From positions 1-64,000 of the forward strand of contig JAKARZ010000004.1 of the NCBI GenBank assembly GCA_021828405.1: DNA of 64,000 nucleotides. The letters are read 5' to 3'. A program made the translations under genes and the position numbers. Below the pieces are notes generated by a model. That model searched no databases and had not been told where the DNA came from. It saw nothing but the letters and a program-made list of their open reading frames with translations. Shown here piece by piece: positions 18,101-25,884 of the stretch. Each line of letters opens with the position of its first letter. The stretch's first letter is position 1. The DNA is from Bacillota bacterium (GTDB taxonomy: Bacteria; Bacillota_E; Sulfobacillia; Sulfobacillales; JAIMBI01).

Positions 18101-19372
18101 CTACGTCACTCCGCGACAGTCTCTGGCAACAGGCTCCGGGCGGGACATCCCCACCAGCCCGAGGGCGCTTACCGCCACCATGATCCCAGACACCAACAGC
18201 ACGGTCGACAGCGACACCAGCGTCGCCGCGACACCCGCAGCGACGGCCCCGAGCGGACTGGTCACGCCCGTGAGCGCGCCCACCGCTCCGATGCTGCGCC
18301 CGATCACCTCAGGGCTGACCATTTGCTGAAGGAGTACATTGAGCGCTGTCGATTGGACCGCTAGCGCGGTGCCCAGGATGAACATGAGTGGAAGATTTAC
18401 CGCGAGAACTGGAATCCGGGATAGCGCCACGATAGACAGGCCGCCCAGGACCAACGGCACGATCGTCAGCGTCGCGGCAGTGAATCGGTCCTGGAGTCTA
18501 CCAGAAGCTAGGCCGCCGGCGACTCCACCGACTCCCGCTGCCACCCAGAACCCTGCGAATGCTAACGGCCCCCCGTGCAGCACTTGACGCACCCACGCCA
18601 CGTCCAGGACAAAGACGGCTATGGAGAAAAAACCCATTATCATTCCTAGCGGGACGAGACGGCGTAGAAATCGGTTCCGCCACAGGTCCTGCTGGCCGTC
18701 TACCACTTCGCGCCACAAACTCCGGCCGCGACGCTCCTGGACCGGTGGATCGGGACGCCCCCGGCCAATGCGGGCCAGCGTGCCTACTGACGCCACAAAG
18801 GTGAGCGCGTCCAGGAAAAAAAGGGACGCGGGACCCAGAGCACTCAGAAGGGCTCCGGCGAGCAATTGTCCCACGATACCGGCGGATGTTCGCGTGCTGG
18901 ACAGAAGCCCCGTGGCCCGCGGCAGCCGTGCCTTCTCCACGAGCTGCTGCATGAACGCAAACGCCGCCGGCGTGAAAAAACTTCCCGCTACGCGACTCAC
19001 GATAACGATGACGACGATGAGGCCGAGGTCCAAGTGGTGCGTGGCCGCTAAGGCAAACAGCGCGAAAGCCATTGCGGCGCGAACCATGTCGGTCGTCACA
19101 AGCGTCCGCCGGTGTCGCCATCGGTCCACGTAGACGCCGGCAAAGATCATGGCCAGACCCGATGCCTCTCCCGCGGCGGCCACCAAACCCAGTGCCGCGC
19201 GACTGTGAGTGAGCGAGAGGACCAGCCACACCAACGCAAGCCCGGTGAGTTGGTTGCCAACCGTGGACACCCACTGTCCAGCGACGAGAATACCGAACGC
19301 GGGGTTGTCGCGTACCAAAGCCGTCAGGGAGACAGACTGAGGCGCCACGCTCCCCGATGATTCGGTGCTCAT
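18101..19372 (-). CDS. MFS transporter, likely exporter of the lanthipeptide cluster
   Basis: This 423-residue major facilitator has about 12 hydrophobic segments, a cytoplasmic motif VYVDRWRHRRTLV between helices 2 and 3 (motif A-like) and a central hydrophilic loop (RGRPDPPVQERRGRS). It resembles the EntS/MFS_3 group of small-molecule exporters. It lies 66 bases downstream of the LanKC synthetase on the same strand, so it probably exports the modified peptide or gives self-protection. Class III clusters more often use ABC exporters. The ATG at 19372 is preferred over one seven codons upstream because GGAGAGG lies about ten bases before it. Codon use is less GC-biased than in the flanks, consistent with transfer. 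Confidence 0.85.
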   Translation of the reverse strand: MSTESSGSVAPQSVSLTALVRDNPAFGILVAGQWVSTVGNQLTGLALVWLVLSLTHSRAALGLVAAAGEASGLAMIFAGVYVDRWRHRRTLVTTDMVRAAMAFALFALAATHHLDLGLIVVIVIVSRVAGSFFTPAAFAFMQQLVEKARLPRATGLLSSTRTSAGIVGQLLAGALLSALGPASLFFLDALTFVASVGTLARIGRGRPDPPVQERRGRSLWREVVDGQQDLWRNRFLRRLVPLGMIMGFFSIAVFVLDVAWVRQVLHGGPLAFAGFWVAAGVGGVAGGLASGRLQDRFTAATLTIVPLVLGGLSIVALSRIPVLAVNLPLMFILGTALAVQSTALNVLLQQMVSPEVIGRSIGAVGALTGVTSPLGAVAAGVAATLVSLSTVLLVSGIMVAVSALGLVGMSRPEPVARDCRGVT

Positions 19373-19438
19373 TGCTGGGCCGTCCTCTCCCATCTATTTC
19401 TCAATCCAGCCGCAGCCGACGATTCAGACTCGACCACA

Positions 19439-22162
19439 TCACCCGACGGGGTGTCGCAGAGAGACCGGGGGGTTGCCTGCGGTGTGCAAGAGACCATCTG
19501 GCACAAAGTTGGAGTTGGAGACCCCCGTCAAGAGTCGATGGAGGAACAGCGCAATGCCTGCGGAGCCGGTGCCAAGGTCCATGGAAAGGCGAAACGAAAA
19601 TTCGCCCGGAAAGTATGTGCCACTGTCCCGTCGCACTGCCTGCAACAGAATCCCGCGTGCCACGCTCCACGCCACTGCGCCACACTCCTGATCTCCCAAA
19701 ATGTGAGATGCGTCCAGCAACGCATTTCCTAGCCCCGCAAGCCCGGAGAACAGACCAGGAAATTTTGTATACTTGCGTTGGATGTCCGGCAGGATTAGGC
19801 GGAATTGATTCATCAGGTCGGGGTCCTTGGTGATCGCGACATAACGGATGAGCGCGGTGAGCACTCCGGCCGAGCCGAAACGCCAATACGGTTCCCCTAG
19901 GCTGCTCGTCGGTTCTTCGCCAAACGATCGGTACCCCCCGGGCTGAGTCAGAGCTGCGTCTAGGTCAGATTGTAAGGCTATCCGCCCGATGTCTAAGAAA
20001 TCCTCTCGTCGCGTGGCCAGGTAGAGGTAAAGGAAGAATAGACGGGCGCCGGCGGCACCACGCGTATATCCCAGATAGCGCACACCCTCTGGAGTCGACC
20101 ACGCGGCGTTAGCCCCACTATTCACCCGTTCTGATAAACCGTCACCTATCGCCACAGCCTCATTTAGGTATCGGGCCTCTGCCGTTTGCTGAAACAAATA
20201 GAGGCTTGCGAGACCGATGCCCGCCGCGCCGTCTTCGACGAACAGATCCGACCACCGAAGCGGATGGCTGACCGCAATTTCCCAAGATGCACGTGCCTCG
20301 TCATATTGTCTCAAATCCCATAGAGCCCACGCGATCCCTGACAGTCCGTGGTATAGGCCAGGAGGGTACTCGTGTGGGCTCAGTCTGTGAGACAGCACCC
20401 AATCTAGGTGGTGGTCAGCCACTGACCCGGTCACCCGGTTCACCACGCGCAACACGCCCAACGCACCGTGAGACACCTCAAGCGGGTTTCGTTGGGCTGG
20501 GTCCGCTGGAAACAGGCGGTCACGACGGTCGAGGGTGGCGGAGGCCATGATCGCCGAGATGATTTGGGGCAGGACGCTTCGTACCTCGTCCGAGGTAGCC
20601 GCACGAAACACCGGCGGCGCATCCGCGACCAGGGTGGCCGCCAGAATCGTAGGCTGGTCGAATGGCGGATCGTCGTCAGGAGGCGTCAACCCCAACAAGG
20701 GCCGAATGCGGGGGGCCCAAGGAAATTGAAGTCCATAATCCGACTCTAGTTCGCGTAGAAACCGTTCCGGCGGTATCCCCCAAGACATCAACTCCGTCAT
20801 GGGGTAGCTGAGCGTCATCAGGAGGCAGCCGAGCGCATAGCGGTCATCTTCGGGTGTTGCGCGGGGCTTGCGGTTTGGTCGCTGAAAGCCATGGGTGAAC
20901 AGGGGAATCGCCCGCTCGCTGTCCGCGAACGTGGCAGCATCCAAGTCGATGAACATCACGCGCCCGTCGCCGGTGATAAGTATGTTCGTCGGCGACAGGT
21001 CCCCGAGGACAATCCCGTGATCGTGAACAGTTTCCACAGCGCGTATTAGTGCCTCCGCAACCGTAGTATTCGCTACCCAGCGGCCCCGGATCGTAGTGTA
21101 CTCTTCGGCCGCTGCCAAGCCCGGAGGCGGCGGCACCGGAGTCAGTTGTGATAGCGGCTGCCCTCCCACGAACTCCCGGACCAGGAAATAGTGCTCCCAC
21201 TCTTGAAAAAATTCCACACCCTCTGGAACCAACGCGGTACGTGTGAGATGACGTAGCACCTTCCATTCATTTTTCCGAAGCGTGATGGCGTCGTTTCCAA
21301 AAGGATCATCGTCGACGTGCGGCCGTGCTTCTTTGATCACCACATCAGTGTCGCGGGAACGGTCGTGTGCTAGGTACACTCCGCCGGAACTGGAAAAGTG
21401 ACGTGGTCTGAGTATCCGATAACGACCATGGTTCAGCGTGAGTGACCCGGCCTTTTCACTGGCGGTCGGGCTCTCTGACCTGTCCGGGTCTAAGAACGGG
21501 TCTGCTGTGACCCACGGTGGCATTTGAAATCGTGGCAGGCGTCGGTCCTCCCACTCGGACCCATCAGGTGCGACCAGAACAGGGACTCGACGGCCGTCGT
21601 AGGAAAGCCGAAAGCGAGGCCTCATGCCACCGTAGCGGTAAAAAACCGTCTTGGCATCCCGGAACCGACGGTCCGATAGTACGTAGGGGCCGCAGGCTCC
21701 TGTCAGTCTCCGCGCTAATTGGGCCAACAATGTCCCACACTGGGCCGAATCGACGAGGTAAATTGTGATGAACTTTCCGGAGCCACCGCGGTCCCATTCC
21801 CGTGAGTTAACCATCCTGAGAAAGGTCGGGTCGGCAGCAAACTTGGCAGCGACCCCCGCGGTCGCAACCAAGGGCACCACGGCTGTCAGCGTGCGCGGCG
21901 CATCAGCCAAAACACTGGACACATGGATTTTCCATCCATACGGTGGTACACGGTTTCTCGGTGGGACCATGTGCAACCAGATGGAGTCTCTCACCAGCTG
22001 CCAGTCCGTAGGCAACAGGGACCGTACGATTTCCTCATAATCGTCATTGATGGGTCGTCGTTCGACTGGCTCATAGAACGATCCGCCTGCGAGGCTGTGC
22101 AACCTCAGTTCCTCAAGACGCTTCATTTGTCGATACGCACGGCGCAAGTCGGCCTCTGACAT
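19439..22162 (-). CDS. Class III lanthipeptide synthetase LanKC
   Basis: This 907-residue three-domain enzyme dehydrates Ser/Thr of a precursor peptide by phosphorylation and elimination, then forms lanthionine or labionin rings. The lyase domain (about 1-210) contains GWKIHVSS (residues 76-83) and GKFITIY. The kinase domain (about 245-500) has Lys277 in VVIKEAR, Asp388 in VLGDLSPTNIL and Asp406 in FIDLDAA. The C-terminal cyclase (about 540-907) keeps the repeated G-x-x-G toroid motifs (YHGLSGIA, DGAAGIG, TRGAAGAR, FGSAGVL, FSGLAGLG). The zinc ligands are replaced: the usual CHG reads FSG, and the WCxG region reads YWRFG. That makes it class III rather than class IV. The ATG at 22162 follows GGAAGGAG. 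The candidate precursor is 62 bases upstream and the MFS gene is downstream. Confidence 0.95.
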   Translation of the reverse strand: MSEADLRRAYRQMKRLEELRLHSLAGGSFYEPVERRPINDDYEEIVRSLLPTDWQLVRDSIWLHMVPPRNRVPPYGWKIHVSSVLADAPRTLTAVVPLVATAGVAAKFAADPTFLRMVNSREWDRGGSGKFITIYLVDSAQCGTLLAQLARRLTGACGPYVLSDRRFRDAKTVFYRYGGMRPRFRLSYDGRRVPVLVAPDGSEWEDRRLPRFQMPPWVTADPFLDPDRSESPTASEKAGSLTLNHGRYRILRPRHFSSSGGVYLAHDRSRDTDVVIKEARPHVDDDPFGNDAITLRKNEWKVLRHLTRTALVPEGVEFFQEWEHYFLVREFVGGQPLSQLTPVPPPPGLAAAEEYTTIRGRWVANTTVAEALIRAVETVHDHGIVLGDLSPTNILITGDGRVMFIDLDAATFADSERAIPLFTHGFQRPNRKPRATPEDDRYALGCLLMTLSYPMTELMSWGIPPERFLRELESDYGLQFPWAPRIRPLLGLTPPDDDPPFDQPTILAATLVADAPPVFRAATSDEVRSVLPQIISAIMASATLDRRDRLFPADPAQRNPLEVSHGALGVLRVVNRVTGSVADHHLDWVLSHRLSPHEYPPGLYHGLSGIAWALWDLRQYDEARASWEIAVSHPLRWSDLFVEDGAAGIGLASLYLFQQTAEARYLNEAVAIGDGLSERVNSGANAAWSTPEGVRYLGYTRGAAGARLFFLYLYLATRREDFLDIGRIALQSDLDAALTQPGGYRSFGEEPTSSLGEPYWRFGSAGVLTALIRYVAITKDPDLMNQFRLILPDIQRKYTKFPGLFSGLAGLGNALLDASHILGDQECGAVAWSVARGILLQAVRRDSGTYFPGEFSFRLSMDLGTGSAGIALFLHRLLTGVSNSNFVPDGLLHTAGNPPVSLRHPVG

Positions 22163-22224
22163 CCTGGTCGCTCCTTCCTTCCCAACATGCGGTGATACGC
22201 CTGACCACCGCGCCGTGCACTCTC

Positions 22225-22446
22225 TTAGCAACTGCAAACGATGCTAATGGCGCTGGAGAGAGAGACGCTTTCGAAGTTCAGGCAGTCGTCAGCCGCTGTG
22301 GAGAGTGCCTCAGTAGAGGAGCGTGAGATACGCGACGCATCAGGCGCATCGCTTTCGAGGTTCGTCGCGCGTCCTCCGTTTTCCTTCTTCGGGAGAATCT
22401 TTCTGGTGAAAGTGCCGTGATGTGGGTGGCCGGGCGACAGGAACAC
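22225..22446 (-). CDS. Candidate class III lanthipeptide precursor
   Basis: This short ORF (73 residues from a GTG at 22446) ends 62 bases before the LanKC start, where precursor genes normally lie. Its tail, LNFESVSLSSAISIVCSC, contains S-x2-S-x5-C, the Ser-Ser-Cys spacing of labionin/lanthionine motifs. A second unit, STEALSTAADDC, lies just upstream. The start is doubtful. The GTG has no ribosome site, whereas GGAGG lies seven bases before an in-frame ACG at 22365. An ACG start would give a 46-residue peptide beginning NLESDAPDAS, close to known class III precursor lengths. No LELQ-type leader helix is obvious. The function is inferred from position and C-terminal composition. Confidence 0.6.
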   Translation of the reverse strand: MFLSPGHPHHGTFTRKILPKKENGGRATNLESDAPDASRISRSSTEALSTAADDCLNFESVSLSSAISIVCSC

Positions 22447-22626
22447 TTGCCCGACGGACGTTTTGGATCCTCACCCAGGTCGAGGGTACGTGCCAGCGGG
22501 CGGCTCTAAACACACAGTTGAGCCGACATCTGCCCCACACCGGGGGTATGACCGGTGGTCCCAAGACGCCGCTAAAATTCCGCTCGGGGCCGTCGACAGT
22601 ACGGGGGTAGCCGGGGGCAGGGAAGG

Positions 22627-22644
22627 CCAACACAAGAAAACGGG
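22627..22644 (+). repeat. 18-bp direct repeat, copy 2
   Basis: This is an exact copy of CCAACACAAGAAAACGGG (17650-17667), about 85 bases before the integrase start. Together the copies bracket the MFS, LanKC and precursor genes. They could be integrase arm sites or scars of a nested insertion. Confidence 0.7.
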
Positions 22645-22728
22645 CCGGGCAGGAACATGCGGCGCCGCTGGCGAACCAATCGCACAGGCACGGCCATCAC
22701 AGCAATGTGGAGACGGGAGGTGGGGCGC

Positions 22729-23965
22729 GTGCCGTACCGTCCCCGCAACCCGTCCGGCTTTGTCCGCAAGCACCCCGACACGGCGACGGAGCGCTGGCAG
22801 GGCATCGTGAAATATTGGGATGTCACTGAGGAACGCTGGCGGCCACGCTCGAAAACCTTTGCCAGTCGGGCAGAGGCAAATGCGTGGGTTGACGCCGCCA
22901 AGATGGAACATCGGAAGAACCCCGGCTATCGTCCCCCCGCCGATGAAAACCCTGGCCGCGTACCTGACGCGATGGTTGGATGACACCGTGACGGGCCGGC
23001 GACGGGCCAACACCGTGGATCGGTATCGACTGGCCGTGCGCCACATCGTGCGGCACCTCGGGTCGGTGCCGCTGTCGCACCTCAGTCCCCAGGATGTCCA
23101 ACACCTGGATACCCTGCTCCTCGCCGATGGACTCGCCCCCGCCACCGTGAAACTAACGCATACGGTGTTGCACGCGGCGTGCGAGGACGCGGTGACGGTG
23201 AACCTTCTGCTACGCAATCCGACGCGCGGCGTCCGGCCCCCGGCCCCCCGACGGCGAGAACCCACGGTCCCGACGATTGCGGAAGCGCGGACGTTTCTCG
23301 CAGCGGCCGAATCCGACCGCCTGCGGGCCCTTTGGATCACGCTCGCGCTGACTGGCATGCGCCGGGGGGAGGCGCTGACGTTGCGATGGTCCGACGTGCA
23401 TTGGGAGGATCAGACCATTGTGGTGGAGCGCACGCTCAGTCGCTACGGGGCCAAGCGCACGCTGGAAGACACGAAAAGGCGTGCGGGCGGGCGTACGGTC
23501 GCCCTGTCCCCCTATCTGATCCGAGTGCTGCGCGATCAGCAAGCCCATCAGGCCGAGTTACGGGCCGCGGCGGGGGATCGCTGGCAGGAGCACAATTGGA
23601 TCTTTACCACGCGGAATGGCACGTGGATCGCCGGCGGCCATGCCTACGACGCCTTCAAGGCCCTTCGCCAGCGCGCAGGACTGCCGGACCGTATCCGCCC
23701 GCATGACCTCCGGCATGCCATGGCCACCCACTGGCTCGCGAGCGGCGTCCCGGTCAAGGTGGTGACGGAGCGGTTGGGGCATTCCAGTGTTGCGATCACG
23801 TTGGAGTTGTATGGTCACGTGCTGCCGACGATGCAAGCCACCGCGGCGGCCCAAATGGAAGCCGCCTTGGTGGACGGCGTCACCACGGCGTCACCACGAG
23901 CCGAGAGAAACCAGGTTTCTGAGGAGACGCAAGAGACAACCACTACCCCAGAAACCCTATCATAA
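22729..23965 (+). pseudogene. int: Tyrosine integrase with a single frameshift
   Basis: This is an island integrase of the phage/ICE tyrosine-recombinase type. Frame 1 from the GTG at 22729 (GGGAGG upstream) encodes the N-terminal arm-binding region (YRPRNPSGFVRKHPDTATER). From about 22940 the protein continues in another frame as MKTLAAYLTRWLDD, giving the core-binding domain. The catalytic domain follows with Arg in LTGMRRGEALTLRWSD, Lys in EDTKRRAGG, HDLRH, and LGHSSVAITLELYGHV with the nucleophile Tyr. Removing one C from the C6 run at 22933-22938 joins the frames into about 411 residues. It may be a real mutation, a sequencing error or a slippage site. It lies 57 bases inside attR. Confidence 0.88.
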
Positions 23966-24022
23966 CGCCACTTCAGAGGCGTTTGGCACATGGAGAGACA
24001 TGCTGGGTGAGAACAGAGGTTT

Positions 24023-24084
24023 GAGTCCCTTCGGGCGCACCAAGAGTTTGAAACCCGCATTCCGCTAGGGATTGCGGGTTTTTT
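24023..24084. repeat. attR: duplicate of tRNA-Arg 3' end plus terminator
   Basis: This is the right copy of the island-bounding repeat. It carries the last T-arm and acceptor bases, CCA and the terminator hairpin with T6, but no upstream tRNA sequence. It immediately follows the integrase gene. Confidence 0.85.
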
Positions 24085-24284
24085 CATGCGACATCCCCGG
24101 CGTCGCCAAGAGAGGTGGCAGAGAATGGCGGGCATCCGTGCGGCGCCGCCGGGTGCAGTAGGATCACTGCCAAAAGGGGGAGGCAGACGGTGGATATGAC
24201 GGGCGCCTGGGATCGGCTGCGGCACACCCGTGCGCGCGCGACCTGGGCGACATCCGGTGTGAGGGCGGCTGGGTGGAGCTGCTG

Positions 24285-24480
24285 GATTCTTGCTTCATGG
24301 CGCGGCTAACGCTCCATGCGGACAATGGGGCGGCGATGGCGTCCCAGCCGGGGGCCGCCCTGCTGGAGGAATTGGGCGTCACCAAGAGCCATTCCCGGCG
24401 GCACACATCCAACGACAATCCCTTCTCGGAACGCAGTTCAAGACACTCAAGTACCCTCACCCGACACCCAGGGAAACACG
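24285..24480 (+). pseudogene. IS3-type transposase integrase-core fragment
   Basis: The translation LTLHADNGAAMASQPGAALLEELGVTKSHSR is the DDE integrase-core segment of IS3-family transposases (D in HADNG). It continues through TSNDNPFSE, and after a frame change at about 24433 as QFKTLKYPHP. Both the frameshift and missing ends mark it as a remnant. It sits 0.2 kb outside attR and abuts the phosphotransferase remnant, which it probably truncated. Confidence 0.75.
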
Positions 24481-24823
24481 GCGCAGCTGCAGTTCGGCCC
24501 GATTCGGACCGCGGGGCTTCCATCCAGGGAGGGGACCGGGGCCACCACGAAATCCAGGCGCGCCTCGTCGCGCAGGGCCACGGTCGTCGCGAAGGTCGTG
24601 GAGAGACCAGCAAAGGCACTGGCCGGATCTGCGCCCAGCCAGTCCTTATGGCGAAGGTCATCCACTGTCACGAAATAGCGGCGGCCCTAGTCTGCCTCCG
24701 CCATCCAGTGATAACGCCGAAGCCCGTGGGTACGTAGGTCTGGCGCGAGGGACCAAGGCCCCAGGCCAATGCCAGGGCGCTGCGGACGTCGTTCGCGTCC
24801 AGATCGCCTGGCAAATCGTTCAT
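24447..24823 (-). pseudogene. N-terminal remnant of an aminoglycoside phosphotransferase-family gene
   Basis: Reading from the ATG at 24823 gives MNDLPGDLDANDVRSALALAWGLG and then YVPTGFG. After a frame change it continues as YHWMAEAD, a stop, then GRRYFVTVDDLRHKDWLGADPASAFAGLSTTF. The series VGFGSYHW / YFVTVDDL is the N-lobe pattern of spectinomycin-phosphotransferase-like APH proteins. The C-lobe is missing, cut off at the transposase fragment. At least one frameshift and one stop are present, so it is inactive. Confidence 0.6.
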
Positions 24824-25026
24824 GGGGTGAGCTTAGCACGCACGCGCTCCACTATCAGGTTCCGCCGACGGGTGCCCTGGTCGCGCGTGGGTCCCGCAAG
24901 CACGAAGCCCCAACCAGACCACCGCCTACGCCACAGAAAGAGCGGACGAACTGCCACGGCCAGCGAATCGCGGCCTCGCGTACGCGCTGTCGCGGTGTTA
25001 TAGTGCGGTCATGCGGGAGGGGTTTT

Positions 25027-25449
25027 GTGCCAGACCCAGACGTTCGATGGCAGCAGCGGCTGCACCACTGCCAGCGTGCTCTACTCCAACTGGCGGCTGG
25101 CGTGCGCCTCGCCGCCGAGCGCACGCTCAGCCCCCTAGAGGAACAGGGTCTCATCAAAGCTTTTGAATACACGTACGAACTCTCGTGGAACGTCCTCAAG
25201 GACTTTCTGGAGAGCCAAGGTGCCGGCCCCCTCTATGGATCGCGGGACACTATCCGGTCCGCGTTCAGGGCTGGACTCCTTGAAGACGGCGAGGGCTGGA
25301 TGGAGATGGTGGAGAGTCGGAATCTCACGGCTCACAGCTACGATGAGGCAACCGCGGCGCGCATTGTTGCTGATGTCCGCACGCGGTACGTTGCCCTCAT
25401 CACCACGATGGTGGATGCCATGTCCGCGCGGGAAGCGACCTCGCCATGA
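25027..25449 (+). CDS. HEPN-domain protein (HI0074-like), toxin half of a HEPN-MNT pair
   Basis: This 140-residue all-helical protein belongs to the nucleotidyltransferase-substrate-binding (HI0074) family. It shows FEYTYELSWNVLKDFLESQG, GSRDTIRSAFRAGLL, and the R-x4-H motif in RNLTAHSYDE (about residues 98-107), the putative RNase active site of HEPN toxins. The GTG at 25027 follows GGGAGGGG and is preferred because the HEPN fold begins there; an upstream extension is unrelated. The stop overlaps the MNT start in ATGA. In characterised systems the MNT partner AMPylates and silences the HEPN RNase. Confidence 0.9.
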   Translation: MPDPDVRWQQRLHHCQRALLQLAAGVRLAAERTLSPLEEQGLIKAFEYTYELSWNVLKDFLESQGAGPLYGSRDTIRSAFRAGLLEDGEGWMEMVESRNLTAHSYDEATAARIVADVRTRYVALITTMVDAMSAREATSP

Positions 25450-25769
25450 CGTTCGGGCTCTCCGACCGCTCGGTTCGGACGGTGCAATCCATCCTTCAGC
25501 AGGAGCCTGCGGTAGAGCGGGCGATCCTGTTTGGGTCGCGCGCCAAAGGGACCCACCGCCCAGGCTCCGACATTGATCTTGCGCTTGTAGGCCCTGAATT
25601 GCAGCACACCGCGCTCCTTCGCCTCATGCGCGCTTTTGCGGACTCTTCGCTCCCCTACACGGTGGATCTTGCTGTCTGGCATCTCATAGAAGACCCCGAG
25701 CTCAGGAGCCACATTGACAGACGCGGAGTGCCGTTCTACGAGCGCGATTTGGGCCGGGTCCGGCTGTAG
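25446..25769 (+). CDS. Minimal nucleotidyltransferase (MNT), antitoxin half
   Basis: This 107-residue protein has the pol-beta-type signature GSRAKGTHRPGSDIDLAL, with GS at residues 30-31 and the metal-binding D-x-D at 42 and 44. It overlaps the HEPN gene by four bases, the usual order of this toxin-antitoxin class. Both genes look intact although they sit among broken genes, consistent with addiction-type retention. The sequence following the stop (25770-25884) holds no recognisable gene. Confidence 0.9.
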   Translation: MTFGLSDRSVRTVQSILQQEPAVERAILFGSRAKGTHRPGSDIDLALVGPELQHTALLRLMRAFADSSLPYTVDLAVWHLIEDPELRSHIDRRGVPFYERDLGRVRL

Positions 25770-25884
25770 GCGCGACCCGAGGCCAGCCAGACCCTTGGTA
25801 GGACGCTTCAGACCGAGGTGGCGTTTGTGGAGCGGGTGTCGATGAGGGCGCGCTCCACGGCTCACACCCGTCGCTACCGCGCGC

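Larger units (their letters stand above)
16689..24084. mobile_element. Integrative island in tRNA-Arg(CCG) carrying a lanthipeptide cluster
   Basis: The 3' end of the tRNA gene and its terminator (16689-16750) recur at 24023-24084: 43 identical bases, a two-base mismatch and 17 more identical bases. A tyrosine integrase lies just inside the right copy. Between the repeats are an AAA-ATPase fragment, a small Cys-containing ORF, an MFS transporter, a LanKC synthetase and a candidate lanthipeptide precursor. The element is about 7.3 kb. No excisionase, replication or conjugation gene is seen. The integrase carries a frameshift, so the element may be immobile now. Confidence 0.85.

Noticed and set aside
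19439..22162. Class IV (LanL) synthetase or a plain Ser/Thr kinase
   Set aside because: The lyase and LanC-like domains exclude a plain kinase. The zinc ligands needed for class IV are replaced (FSG for CHG; R in place of the WCxG cysteine).
22450..22730. Excisionase or second precursor gene between the lanthipeptide operon and integrase
   Set aside because: Short frames on both strands lack HTH or Ser/Cys core motifs and ribosome sites.
22471..23358. Minus-strand open frame opposite the integrase
   Set aside because: Its translation has no domain and it is the antisense shadow of the tyrosine recombinase.
24051..24084. A second tRNA-Arg gene at the right island boundary
   Set aside because: Only the T-arm, acceptor 3' half and terminator are present. 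The D and anticodon arms are absent, so it is an attachment-site duplicate.
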